Assembly (NCBI GenBank): GCA_003116995.1
Contig: BDSL01000043.1
Span: 682,001-746,000, forward strand
Reading direction: 5' to 3'
DNA: 64,000 nt
Source: Yamagishiella unicocca
Taxonomy: Eukaryota; Chlorophyta; Chlorophyceae; Chlamydomonadales; Volvocaceae
Shown piece after piece: positions 37,001-47,801 of the stretch. The notes beneath the pieces were generated by a model. It was not told the DNA's origin and did no database searches. It saw only the letters and a list, made by a program, of their open reading frames with translations. How positions within the stretch are numbered: the first letter of the stretch is position 1; every line of letters starts with the position of its first letter. The translations under genes and the position numbers were made by a program.

Positions 37001-39730
37001 TTCGTGGCTAGGGGCATGCACGCTTAGCATCTCCACCCACGAGCCACTGCAGGCTGCGGCAGGCGGGCCTCACTACCTCGCTAGTCCCTTCGTGGCTAGG
37101 GGTACGCAAGAACAGCGTCTCCCCCCACGAGCCGCTGTGGGCTGCGACGGGCGGGCCTCACTACCTCGCTAGTCCCTTCGTGGCTAGGGGTACGCAAGAA
37201 CAGCGTCCCCCCCCCACGAGCCGCTGTGGGCTGCGGCGGGCGGGCCTCACTCCCTCGCTAGTCCTTTCGTGGCTAGGGGCACGCATGCTTAGCATCTATC
37301 CCCACGAGCCACTGTGGGCTGCGGCGCGCGGGCGTCACTACCTCGCTGGTCCCTTCGTGGCTAGGGGCACGCACGCTTAGCATCTCCACCCACGAGCCAC
37401 TGCAGGCTGCGGCAGGCGGGCCTCACTACCTCGCTAATCCCTTCGTGGCTAGGGGTACGCAAGAACAGCGTCTTCCCCCACGAGCCACTGTGGGCTGCGG
37501 CGGGCGGGCCTCACTACCTCGCCAGTCCTTTCGTGGCTAGGGGTACGTACGCAAGCTTAGCATCTATCCCCAAGAGCCACTGCAGGCTGCGGCCGGCGGG
37601 CCTCACTACCTTGCTGGCCCCTTCATGGCTAGGGGCACGCAAACTTAGCATCTTCTTCCACGAGCGACTGCAGGCTGCGGCAGGCGGGCCTTGATACTTC
37701 GCTAGTCCCTTCGTGGCTAGGGGTACGCAAGAACATCGTCTCCCTCCACGAGCCACTGTAAGCTGCGGCGGGAGGGCCTCACTACCTCACTAGTCCCTTC
37801 GTGTCGAGGGGTACGCAAGCACATCGTCTCCCCCCACGAGCTACTGTGGGCTGCGGCGGGCGGGCCTCAATCCCTCGCGAGTCCTATCGTAGCTAGGGGC
37901 ATGCAAGCTTAGCATCTCCACCCACGAGCCACTGCAGGCTGCGGCAGGCGGGCCTCACTACCTCGCTAGTCCCTTCGTGGCTAGGGGTACGCCAGAACAG
38001 CGCCTCCCCCCACGAGCCGCTGTGGGCTGCGGCGGGCGGGCCTCACTCCCTCGCTAGTCCTTCCGTGGCTAGGGGCACGCAAGAACATCGTCTCCCCCCA
38101 CGAGCCACTGTGGGCTGCGGCGGGCGGGCCTCACTCCCTCGCTAGTCCTTTCGTGGCTAGAGGCACGCACGCTTAGCATCTATCCCCAAGAGCCACTGTG
38201 GGCTGCGGCGGGCGGGCGTCACTACCTCGCTGGCCCCTTCGTGGCTAGGGGCACGCACGCTTAGCATCTCCACCCACGAGCCACTGCAGGCTGCGGCAGG
38301 CGGGCCTCACTACCTCGCTAGTCCCTTCGTGGCTAGGGGTACGCAAGAACAGCGTCTCCCCCCACGAGCCGCTGTGGGCTGCGACGGGCGGGCCTCACTA
38401 CCTCGCTAGTCCCTTCGTGGCTAGGGGTACGCAAGAAACGCGTCTCCCCCCACGAGCCACTGTGGGCTGCGGCGGGCGGGCCTCACTACCTCGCTAGTCC
38501 TTTCGTGGCTAGGGGTACGTACGCAAGCTTAGCATCTATCCCCAAGAGCCACTGCAGGCTGCGGCCGGCGGGCCTCACTACCTTGCTGGCCCCTTCGTGG
38601 CTAGGGGCACGCAAACTTAGCATCTTCTTCCACGAGCGACTGCAGGCTGCGGCAGGCGGGCCTCACTACCTCGCTAGTCCCTTCGTGGCTAGGGGTACGC
38701 AAGAACATCGTCTCCCCCCACGAGCTACTGTGGGCTGCGGCGGGCGGGCCTCAATCCCTCGCGAGTCCTATCGTAGCTAGGGGCATGCAAGCTTAGCTTC
38801 TCCACCCACGAGCCACTGCAGGCTGCGGCAGGCGGGCCTCGCTACCTCGCTAGTCCCTTCGTGGCTAGGGGTACGCAAGAACAGCGCCTCCCCCCACGAG
38901 CCGCTGTGGGCTGCGGCGGGCGGGCCTCACTCCCTCGCTAGTCCTTCCGTGGCTAGGGGCACGCAAGAACATCGTCTCCCCCCACGAGCCACTGTGGGCT
39001 GCGGCGGGCGGGCCTCACTCCCTCGCTAGTCCTTTCGTGGCTAGGGGCACGCACGCTGAGCATCTATCCCCAAGAGGCACTGTGGGCTGCGGCGGGCGGG
39101 CGTCACTACCTCGCTGGCCCCTTCGTGGCTAGGGGCATGCACGCTTAGCATCTCCACCCACGAGCCACTGCAGGCTGCGGCAGGCGGGCCTCACTACCTC
39201 GCTAGTCCCTTCGTGGCTAGGGGTACGCAAGAACAGCGTCTCCCCCCACGAGCCGCTGTGGGCTGCGACGGGCGGGCCTCACTACCTCGCTAGTCCCTTC
39301 GTGGCTAGGGGTACGCAAGAACAGCGTCCCCCCCCCACGAGCCGCTGTGGGCTGCGGCGGGCGGGCCTCACTCCCTCGCTAGTCCTTTCGTGGCTAGGGG
39401 CACGCATGCTTAGCATCTATCCCCACGAGCCACTGTGGGCTGCGGCGCGCGGGCGTCACTACCTCGCTGGTCCCTTCGTGGCTAGGGGCACGCACGCTTA
39501 GCATCTCCACCCACGAGCCACTGCAGGCTGCGGCAGGCGGGCCTCACTACCTCGCTAATCCCTTCGTGGCTAGGGGTACGCAAGAACAGCGTCTTCCCCC
39601 ACGAGCCACTGTGGGCTGCGGCGGGCGGGCCTCACTACCTCGCTAGTCCTTTCGTGGCTAGGGGCACGCACGCTCAGCATCTATCCCCAAGAGCCACTGC
39701 AGGCTCCGGCCGGCGGGCCTCACTACCTCG
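34095..39730. repeat. Satellite array 2, ~88-bp monomer, about 63 copies
   Basis: Related to array 1 (shared GGCTAGGGGTACGCAAG and GAGCCACTG blocks) but diverged in the rest: CTAGTCCCTTCGTGGCTAG replaces the perfect hairpin, and CTGCGGCGGGCGGGCCTCAC replaces the second stem. It contains a tandem 2121 bp higher-order duplication annotated separately. Confidence 0.95.
35400..39641. repeat. 2121-bp higher-order repeat, two tandem copies
   Basis: Features at 35393, 36384 and 37180 recur at 37514, 38505 and 39301, a constant offset of 2121 bp, and the sequences compared look identical, including sporadic variants such as TACGTACGCAAGC. This is 24 monomers copied as a block. The start of a third copy at 39642 diverges immediately. 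Confidence 0.93.
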
Positions 39731-39805
39731 CTGCAGAAGGTGCTGGCCGAGGAGCCCGATTGGATCTTGCTGCTGCCCGTCTGGCCTCGCTGGTGGCAGG
39801 CTTAG
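39731..39805 (+). CDS. C-terminal fragment of retroelement RT/RNase H
   Basis: Directly after the last satellite monomer the frame reads LQKVLAEEPDWILLLPVWPR followed by WWQA and a stop. A Trp-Pro-rich end with the pattern P-x-W-P-x-x-W-W is characteristic of DIRS-type RT/RNase H proteins. Only about 24 residues remain beside the array, so this copy cannot be functional. Region 39806-40086 continues with open but unassigned sequence. Confidence 0.5.
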   Translation: MQKVLAEEPDWILLLPVWPRWWQA

Positions 39806-40086
39806 GCTCAGCCGGGTCGGAAGTGGAGCGCCCGAGGTCGCCTGTGTTCGAATGGCCAGGAGATGGGAATGGGGAGGCCTGCCCGGTGGCGGGCCCAGTG
39901 CTGCCACGGCCGGGCGATGCAAACTGGCCCACGGACAAGGCCTAGCAGGAGCTCCTCGAGACGTACGCTGACGTGGGCAACCTGCTATCGACGAAGATGC
40001 TGGGTCAATATCGAACTATGAGGAGGCCAGCCGACTCAACGTCGGGGTTGGTTGGGGGCCCTGCCGCGGTGCCCGCGGTGTGTTTT

Positions 40087-40211
40087 GGCGGGGAATCTGC
40101 CTGGAGCCACAAGGATTAACGTTGCCTTACAATAACGGTGGCCGAAGGCGGGTGTTGGCACCCTCCAAATAATGTTAGCAAGCGTGCAGTACAGCATTCC
40201 GAGCTCAAGCA
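40087..40211 (+). repeat. Retroelement repeat X, right copy
   Basis: Exact reverse complement of 28445-28569. Here it lies six bases before repeat Y, between the RT tail on the plus strand and the recombinase on the minus strand, where an internal junction repeat of this element class would be expected. Confidence 0.9.
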
Positions 40212-40217
40212 ATGGCC

Positions 40218-40400
40218 ATTTCTGGAATGCCAGTACGAGGGGCGGTACGGAATGCAGGACATAGGGCCCCTAGAGGGCGTAAGGCTTCCCGACTGCTTAG
40301 CAGGAAGGTCAAGCCATCGGTAACAAGTCTTGGCCTATAACCAGATTTCCTCTGACGCGTCGACAAGGGACATCAGCCCTCGGTCCGCGATTTCAATTTG
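40218..40400 (+). repeat. Retroelement repeat Y, right direct copy
   Basis: 183 bp, same orientation and length as 28911-29093. The apparent identity of the two copies implies recent element activity or recent duplication of this locus. Confidence 0.93.
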
Positions 40401-40448
40401 CCACCCACCCACCCCTCATACACATCTGAAAGCAGGCCGCCAGCAGTG

Positions 40449-41699
40449 TCAGGCGCGGGCCTTCTTCGCAGATCGGCCCTGGTGCTTCTCCCGATCCAAA
40501 TACCGCGTCAAAATCCCAGGGGTCTTGATCTGCCCCTTGGCGTGCAACTGCTCACGGCTAGCCCCTCGAGCCTCCGCGTCCTGCAAGGCTCCACGCCGGA
40601 AGCTATGACAGGTCTCACCGTCATACAATCCCGCCGCCTGCAGGTGCGCCCGTAGGCGATGCCCCAGGGCTGAGCTGCTTAGCGGGCTTTCTTGAAACCC
40701 CTGTTTCCCGCGAGTCTGCGGCCGGAACAAGTAGCCGCCATCAGGCTGGATAGGAGTGCTGGCAGCCTCGCAAGCCCGCCAGTACTCTGACATGGTCCGC
40801 ACAAGGCACTCGGCAGGATCCGCTGACGGCTCCAACACGATGCTGGGCTGGCGTTGGTCCCTGCTTGTCTTTGTAAATCCGGCGACCACCAGCTTGACGC
40901 CGTCAGGCATCTTGCCGGCGGGGTCCGGGGTCGCCAGTGGAAACCCACGGAACGCGCACTGAGGGTTCCCCGGCTCCCGGAAATCGGTCGTGCGCAGCTT
41001 GCCACAACACTTGCCCCGCATGCTCGTAGCCCACATGTACTGGAAGCAACAGAGGTCACGGAGTAACAACGCGACCTCCAAGGCTTCGTTGCTACTGCAG
41101 ACAACCTGCCGCAGATATCGCACTAACGACTGGTACTTCGCCTCGGTGAGAGGCACCGCGGGGCACTCCTCATAACCCTGCGCCTGTGCGACACGCCCAT
41201 ATCCCTTGCGATACATCTGCACGGCTTGCGCGCAGACGGGATTCCCCACACCGGTCACCTCGTCGTACGAATCACCGCGCCCGACCAGGCGGAACACGTT
41301 GCTCAGGTGTGACAGGAGCGAGTGCAATCCACTCGGGCTCGCCCGGGTGCCGACGCCACGGACATGCTCAGTCACCCAGGCACCCTCCGCGTAGGTCAGC
41401 ACATCCTCCGGCGTACAGTCCTGCATGGTGCGGCTCGGTAGGTACCGGGCAAGCCACACTGAGAACTCACGCCCAACGGCCTCGATCCGCTTCAGGGTGT
41501 CGGGGGCCCACGCTGCATCTTGAACTTTCAACACCCGCTCCAAGACCTCGGCCGTCATCACCTCGGTTTCAACCAAGGGTACGGGGATCACAGCCGCAAC
41601 CGTTGCGTCTGTTAGGCGGACGAGCCGCTGCTGCCTCAATGAGCCGGGTGGTGCCTGCGAGGGAGTTTCGACTACTTTTGGTCGCCAGGTTCGACTCAC
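40449..41699 (-). CDS. Tyrosine recombinase of a Kangaroo/DIRS-like retroelement
   Basis: 416-codon open frame. The catalytic set is visible: Arg228 in SMRGKCCGKLR, His365 and Arg368 in CHSFRRG, and Tyr400 in ILTRYLDRE; Lys277 and His386 are plausible additional active-site residues. The N-terminal half is helical, as expected for the core-binding domain. The family cuts and joins DNA through a Tyr linkage and integrates circular cDNA. The frame has no ATG at its upstream limit (a stop lies just before it); the first Met is residue 48 at about 41558, so either translation starts there or an upstream exon is spliced on. It is opposite in orientation to the RT fragment, as reported for Kangaroo of Volvox. 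Intact frame, so it may still be active in trans. Confidence 0.82.
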   Translation of the reverse strand: MSRTWRPKVVETPSQAPPGSLRQQRLVRLTDATVAAVIPVPLVETEVMTAEVLERVLKVQDAAWAPDTLKRIEAVGREFSVWLARYLPSRTMQDCTPEDVLTYAEGAWVTEHVRGVGTRASPSGLHSLLSHLSNVFRLVGRGDSYDEVTGVGNPVCAQAVQMYRKGYGRVAQAQGYEECPAVPLTEAKYQSLVRYLRQVVCSSNEALEVALLLRDLCCFQYMWATSMRGKCCGKLRTTDFREPGNPQCAFRGFPLATPDPAGKMPDGVKLVVAGFTKTSRDQRQPSIVLEPSADPAECLVRTMSEYWRACEAASTPIQPDGGYLFRPQTRGKQGFQESPLSSSALGHRLRAHLQAAGLYDGETCHSFRRGALQDAEARGASREQLHAKGQIKTPGILTRYLDREKHQGRSAKKARA

Positions 41700-42910
41700 T
41701 CCCGTCTCAACTGCCTAGACCCTTACCGGGGGAAGAGCCCTCACTGGCGGGTCATCGGTTCCAGGTGAAAGGAGGGATGTCCAGTCGACGCCCAACGCCA
41801 CGGGCCTTGACTCGAGAGACAAAAGCGGGCCCCGGGCTAGGTCCAGCACCGCCGGGTTTGGCCCAGGGATACGCCGGAGGTTGCCACGCACCTCGGTCAC
41901 CAACAGATTCCTGGTTGGTGGCGATACTGAGGTCGGATAGCGGAGTTGCACCAAGGCCTGCGGTGTACAGGAATGGCCATTGCCATCGTACGGCGACTGC
42001 CGCGAGATGGCCAGGCCTTCATCCGGGCTTTATCGTCGGCAAACTATGTCAGCGGTGTTGACGCACCATTGGCATTGCGAGACAGCTAATGTCGTTGATG
42101 TATCTGCATAGTGACCCTGACTCTCGCCGCACGCTCTCGCGGTTGGGGGAACAGGCGTCCCATAGTGTTGGTTAGAACATACTTGTGTCCTTTATGTCGT
42201 ATTTACTTCAGGCTTGGCACTCAGGAAGCAAGGTATAACTCAGGTGACTACTGCGAGAACAGATGCAGATGTTTCGCCCTTGCAGAAATGCACAGGTCCC
42301 AATTGCGACAATAAGTACGCAACGTGTAACATGCTGCAAGTTTGGAATACTAAACACCACACCAACCCTCATACTTCACCGAGAGACGGCTTTCCCCGGG
42401 AAGCGAAATGGAGCGAACAACATAGACCGACCAGCACCAACTAGCCCAGAGCTGTGATACTGACACCGACAAACGGCATAACGGTTCCAATGCAAGATGT
42501 GTACCGAATGAGACCTACCGTCAATAAGGCCTACGGCGGTGTCTGCGACCCCAACCCTTGGCAGCTATGCCACGCCGAACGTCGGAAAGTCGGTTCGAGG
42601 TCATCATTCATGCTACCGACAACGAGTCCATTGAGCGCGGCACCAAACGCCAGCCAGCGGCCTAGACGGCCGTGCTTGGCCGGGGGCGCACTGCCCTGAC
42701 CATGCGAACCCAAAACCGCCAAGCAACGCGGTCCACCCGTCCTGACCCGTTGCAACGATGTCAGCAAGCCCTAAACAATGATACGGTATGTGGACCGAAG
42801 GGCCAGGCGTGGCCAGGAAGGGCGTCCGCCTAAGCTTGCGTCTTGCCCCGCCCTCATCCCAAAATCGGTGCAGATGTCCCAGCTCAGCGGTCAGTTCCAC
42901 AAAAGGGGCC
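41700..42910. other. Intergenic or element flank
   Basis: Short frames only; no recognisable domain, no splice-consistent gene. The right end of the recombinase element should lie here, but I could not identify a terminal repeat. Confidence 0.4.
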
Positions 42911-42914
42911 AGTG

Positions 42915-44699
42915 ACAACGCCGTTCTCCGAGTAATCTCTCTGCGGAGCACACGAGCGGCGCGCAGCCACCGCCACCGGTGCCCGACCGTCACGACAGCC
43001 TATCTGCATGTTGTGCGAGTCTGACTGCCGCGCTAGTTCCGACAATCACTACTAGCACTCCCTTCTCCGTTGCTGCTGTGGAAGCGTTCCGTTGCCCACC
43101 CCTCGTCCATGACCCGCTGCACCGTACGGCGCATCATCAGTACTTTGTGGATGGCGGTGCCATGACCGCCACCGCCACCACCGCCGCCGCTGCCATGTGT
43201 CGTTTTTCCAACTCCTCGTCTGATCTCGACCGCCTTCAGCCGCGTCCAGGTTGGACCGCCCGTCCACGATCCCGCACGTGGCCGCGACCCGTGGGTCATT
43301 CAGTCAACCTGTGGTGCGGCGGGGGAGCCGTTGAGGGGGAGGATCGCATGACAGATAAACAGACTCTCGGACGAATGCGCCGCCCAGCGGTGCCCAGGCC
43401 GAACCCCACGCGCAAAGGAACCATCATCCTGCAGCGCCCGTTTAGGGACCTCCCAACATCCCAACTACCAACGTGCATGGTGTTTCTACCACCCTAGCAC
43501 TTCCCCTCGTTCCCCAACGCCGCCAGCAGCTCTAGGAACCAAGCCGCGCGTACAGGCATTTCCGCTGGCAAGACGGTGTAAGGAATGCCAAAGCTACAGG
43601 ACACGTGGATGGTCTGGTGTCCTGCACAGCGGTTTCGACCTGCCACCCTCCCCCCGCTCGGGTTTCCCTCTTCCCCCCAGCAGATTACCACCCCCCCTCG
43701 CTCGCCTTATCTTGCGCGGGTCATTGAGGCGGCCAAGGTGACACGGCGACACGGCGACCAGCCTATTACTGCTGACGTGGACGGGTACGTAAGCGCCCTC
43801 CCCAGCCGAGTGTTGGCGGCGCTTCAGCAGGGCGCGATTCTGCCGTACGGCACTAACGTCCATGATGTCCAGCGGGAGGAAGGGGGACAGTGGAGGGGAA
43901 GAGGGGACCGAGAGCACGACTTAACATATCATATAAAGCTGATGACACATGCGATGGGCGCGAAGGCGGCGTGAAGCAGGCATGAGTCCATGTACCTCGT
44001 AAACGAATACACAGAGTACATCACGCGGCGCCCCTGTCCATGAATTTAGGTGTGCCTCGTTGCCTACCTGCTTGTCTCAAGCTGGCCGAAGCTGGCTGAA
44101 GGAGGAAGGCTGCTGCTGACGTGACAGCCATGACAAATTGATGCTGCATCGAGGCTTCAAGCGTCTGCTTCATCACCTCGAGCGGCTTGTCAAAACCCTT
44201 CACTCCCCCCCCCACCCCCCAGGTTTCCTCGCCTTCTCTCCACTTTGTTCTCCAAGGCACGGCGGCGCGAGCCCGGCTCCATGGCCCAAGTGCTGAGTGT
44301 TCGAACTCGGTAGTTAGACACTTAGAGTCCTCACCACGGTAGCTGTCGGTCTGCGGGCTTGTCTTCTGCCTGGCAGGCGCTACAAGCTCGTAGCCAGACA
44401 CCTCTAAAAACAAATCCAGACATCCGGACATCTGTAGCCAACCTCAAAATGTAATAAGTTTCAAAGGTTCAAAATATATACGGACATGCTAGTTACATGT
44501 GGCCATAGGTCATCCCATGAGCCTGTTCATGGTTTTTTGCAGGCTCATAGCTCCGGAACCTCGCGGAACGTAGGGATTGTCAACCCTTTCACAGGGACAG
44601 ACCCTCGCTATAACTGCAATCGCACTATACCGGTAGCCTCGACAAACCACTGTTACCGAGTGCGCAGCTAGGAAGCCATCAGTCTCAGGGCCTGATATG
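42915..44699 (+). repeat. Long direct repeat, copy 1 (about 1.8 kb)
   Basis: Matches 47425-48715 in the same order and orientation: 42921-43840 corresponds to 47429-48350 and 44440-44699 to 48460-48715, with about 500 bp extra here (43880-44405). Both copies contain ACATGTGGCC and GTCATCCCATGAGCC blocks and end at CCTGATATG. One stretch is open in both copies (LVHDPLHRTAH and FVDGGAMTATA). No terminal inverted repeats or target duplications were found. Probably two insertions of one non-autonomous element or a segmental duplication. Confidence 0.85.
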
Positions 44700-44972
44700 T
44701 AGGCCATAAACAGGGTCCGGTGGACCCGGATTGTACGACCGGCGGACCGAAGGGGGACCTGATTTATTTGCCTGCAGGTCCGCCGCCCATCTGAGCTCAC
44801 ATAAACACCCAAAAACTGAAGTATTCGCATGGTCTACAAGTGTTATAAGTAAGAGTTTTCACGACGAACCTATGGACAAAGAATTGCGGCTTTTAGGTTC
44901 GCGTTTAGGCATAGGTCTGACTTTGACTGACAGCAGGACACTTTGTCAAGACATTGTAGTAGACTCGGTTAA

Positions 44973-44979
44973 TATAAAA
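44973..44979 (+). promoter_or_regulatory. Candidate TATA box
   Basis: TATAAAA in an A/T-rich pocket (GTTAATATAAAAG) lies about 45-50 bp before the ATG at 45024 of the following gene. This is close to the start codon, implying a very short leader. Confidence 0.35.
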
Positions 44980-45023
44980 GTATCTCACGCAAGTAAGGGG
45001 ACTCGCGCAAGGTAAACGCTCCG

Positions 45024-47801
45024 ATGGCGGGAGCGGCTCGCGCCTTGGAACGCGAGTGGGATAATTCATTGGATAATGGAGAAGAAGTTGTGTTGGAGGA
45101 TGCTAATGGTGAACAGATAAAGCGGTAAGAAAGATGGATGTAGCCGTTCAACCATGGCGCGCGCACTCAACCCAGAAGCCCCGCCCAATTAACAATGGTA
45201 ATAAAAATGCATCCTGTGTATGCAGGTTTGCCTATGACTCCGACGCGCGAGCGGATCTCGCGGAACGCACGAAGATGTCCGGGAAGCCGAACACAAAGAG
45301 GACCTACGACTCACAGCTCAACAAGCTCTTGGTTGGTACTGCACAGGGCACAAATGAAATATGGAATGAAATATGTTTGGGGGAGCGAGGGGGAGCGTGA
45401 GGGAACATGTTTTGCGGTCTGGAGTGCGGGGGGAAGGAGGGCCAGGGTTTTGGACGGCACGAGTGTGTTTGGCGACGAATCAAACGGTTATTGACAGCCT
45501 GTTACATGCCCGTGCGTTGCAGGCTCTATGCCAGAAAAAAGACGTCGACATGGGGAAGACCTTCGGCAGGGAGCTTGGTGCCCTCGCTGGAGTCCTGTTC
45601 AAGCAGCTCGCAGAGGAGAAGGTACAAGCAGGGTCCATAATTACAATGAGTATTATCTTCCCCATGGAATGCATATAACAAGGATGTCGTACTTGCACAG
45701 GTTGGCTTCAAAACGCTTGAGGGGGTGCGCAGCGCTATCGTGAAATTGGACAAAACCAACCGCCTGACACTGCCGACCGCCTCGGACGAGCCCGCTGTCT
45801 CAGCTGTGGAGGAGTTTATGCATGAGTACGAACTGGCCAAGGAAATATGTCTTGGCAAGAAGGGCTCAAAGTAAGATAGACCCCCAGAGTTGTTCTCGTG
45901 TCGGAGGAGGCCTTACTAAGTTCCTGTCTTTTTCCAGGCGCACGCGTGACCCACACGCCCAGACGGTGAATGACGCTTACGACGAGGACCAGATTGGCAT
46001 CCCACCGGCCACCGTCATGCAGGCGATCGCACGAACGCAACCGCCAGTTGCCTTGGACTGCCTCATCGGCCTGCAGCGGCAGATGGCCATGCTACCACTA
46101 CAGCAATCCGTGATGCTTCAGCAATTCTTGGTTCAGCAACGAGGGGGGGCGCAGCTGGCGCAAGCCTCGCCGCTCATGGACTTGCGCGGCCTCGCGGGGG
46201 TAGCTGGCGGCAGCGGCGTGGGCGGCTTGGCGTTTGCCGGCGCGCCAGGCCTCACGCCCGGCGGGCAGCAGCAGCTGGCGCAAGCCTCGCCGCTCATGGA
46301 CTTGCGCGGCCTCGCGGGGGTAGCTGGCGGCAGCGGCGTGGGCGGCTTGGCGTTTGCCGGCGCGCCAGGCCTCACGCCCGGCGGGCAGCAGCAGCTGGCG
46401 CAAGCCTCGCCACTCATGGACTTGCGCGGCCTCGCGGGGGTAGCTGGCGGCAGCGGCGTGGGCGGCTTGGCGTTTGCCGGCGCGCCAGGCCTCACGCCCG
46501 GCGGGCAGCAGCAGCTGGCGCAAGCCTCGCCGCTCATGGACTTGCGCGGCCTCGCGGGGGTAGCTGGCGGCAGCGGCGTGGGCGGCTTGGCGTTTGCCGG
46601 CGCGCCAGGCCTCACGCCCGGCGGGCAGCAGCAGCTGGCGCAAGCCTCGCCGCTCATGGACTTGCGCGGCCTCGCGGGGGTAGCTGGCGGCAGCGGCGTG
46701 GGCGGCTTGGCGTTTGCCGGCGCGCCAGGCCTCACGCCCGGCGGGCAGCAGCAGCTGGCGCAAGCCTCGCCGCTCATGGACTTGCGCGGCCTCGCGGGGG
46801 TAGCTGGCGGCAGCGGCGTGGGCGGCTTGGCGTTTGCCGGCGCGCCAGGCCTCACGCCCGGCGGGCAGCAGCAGCTGGCGCAAGCCTCGCCGCTCATGGA
46901 CTTGCGCGGCCTCGCGGGGGTAGCTGGCGGCAGCGGCGTGGGCGGCTTGGCGTTTGCCGGCGCGCCAGGCCTCACGCCCGGCGGGCAGCAGCAGCTGGCG
47001 CAAGCCTCGCCGCTCATGGACTTGCGCGGCCTCGCGGGGGTAGCTGGCGGCAGCGGCGTGGGCGGCTTGGCGTTTGCCGGCGCGCCAGGCCTCACGCCCG
47101 GCGGGCAGCAGCAGCTGGCGCTACTGGGCACTTTAGGGGCTGTATCGATCAGGCCACTGGACCAGTCTACATTTGGTCTTATGGGGGGCAACGAAGGCTT
47201 CACCACATCCATGTGGTACAACCCTCCGAAGCCCGGGATTACGGCTTCTGCCTCGGCCGTTAAGCGGCCTGTTGAAGGGCCTGCACGCGAACCCTACAGC
47301 CAACCGGAGCTGCAGTTCCTGCCTCCTGGGAAAAAGCCCTGGCCGGAGACCATGAAAACGGCGCTGGACTTCTATCACATGTACTATGTGGGGTGTGGAG
47401 GCTACGTCCCACTGCCGTCAGCCCACAGCCGTCCTCCGAGTAGTCTCTCTGCGGAGCACACGAGCGGCGCGCAGCCACCGCCACCGGTGTCCGACCGTCA
47501 CGACAGCCTATCTGCATGTCGCGCAAGTCTGGCTGTCGCGCTAGTTCCGACAATCACTACTGGCACTCCCTTCTCCATTGCGGTTGTGGAAGCGTTCCGT
47601 TGCCCACTCCTCGTCCATGACCCGCTGCACCGTACGGCGCATCAGTACTTTGTGGATGGCGGTGCCATGACCGCCACCGCCGCCGCTGCCATGTGTCTCG
47701 TTTTTCCAACTCCTCGTCTGATCTCTACCGCCTTCAGCCGCGTCCAGGTTGGACCGCCCGTCCACGATCCCGCACGTGGCCGCGACCCGTGGGCCATTTA
47801 A
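45024..47801 (+). CDS. Repeat-rich protein with recombinase-like core-binding segment
   Basis: Exons: 45024-45124, 45226-45331, 45523-45621, 45701-45870, 45938-47801; 2340 nt, 779 residues, phases close. The second donor (GTTGGT) is atypical. The N-terminus starts MAGAARALEREWDNSLDNGE. The segment NTKRTYDSQLNKLL, then ALCQKKDVDMGKTF, then FKTLEGVRSAIVKLDK resembles the N-terminal core-binding region of Crypton/Ndc10-type tyrosine recombinases, but no catalytic Arg-His-Arg-Tyr set is visible. Residues encoded by 46150-47110 are eight copies of a 40-residue unit. The last 125 residues are encoded by the direct repeat at 47425 and are probably not native: a donor at about 47386 (after FYHMYY) would be phase-compatible with an exon at 48779. 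Function unknown; likely mobile-element related. Confidence 0.55.
46150..47119 (+). repeat. 120-bp coding minisatellite, eight copies
   Basis: Eight consecutive 120 bp units starting at 120 bp intervals from about 46150. They differ by a single synonymous change seen in the third unit (CCACTC for CCGCTC). Each encodes 40 residues containing ASPLMDLRGLAGVAGGSG and ending in PGGQQQ. Near-perfect identity means very recent expansion or gene conversion. Confidence 0.97.

Noticed and set aside
29520..39730. CRISPR-like regular spacing
   Set aside because: Monomers are contiguous and related throughout, with no unique spacers; the genome is eukaryotic.
46098..47221. Minus-strand frames across the 120 bp repeats
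   Set aside because: Shadow of the plus-strand coding minisatellite; both frames stay open only because the unit is a multiple of three.
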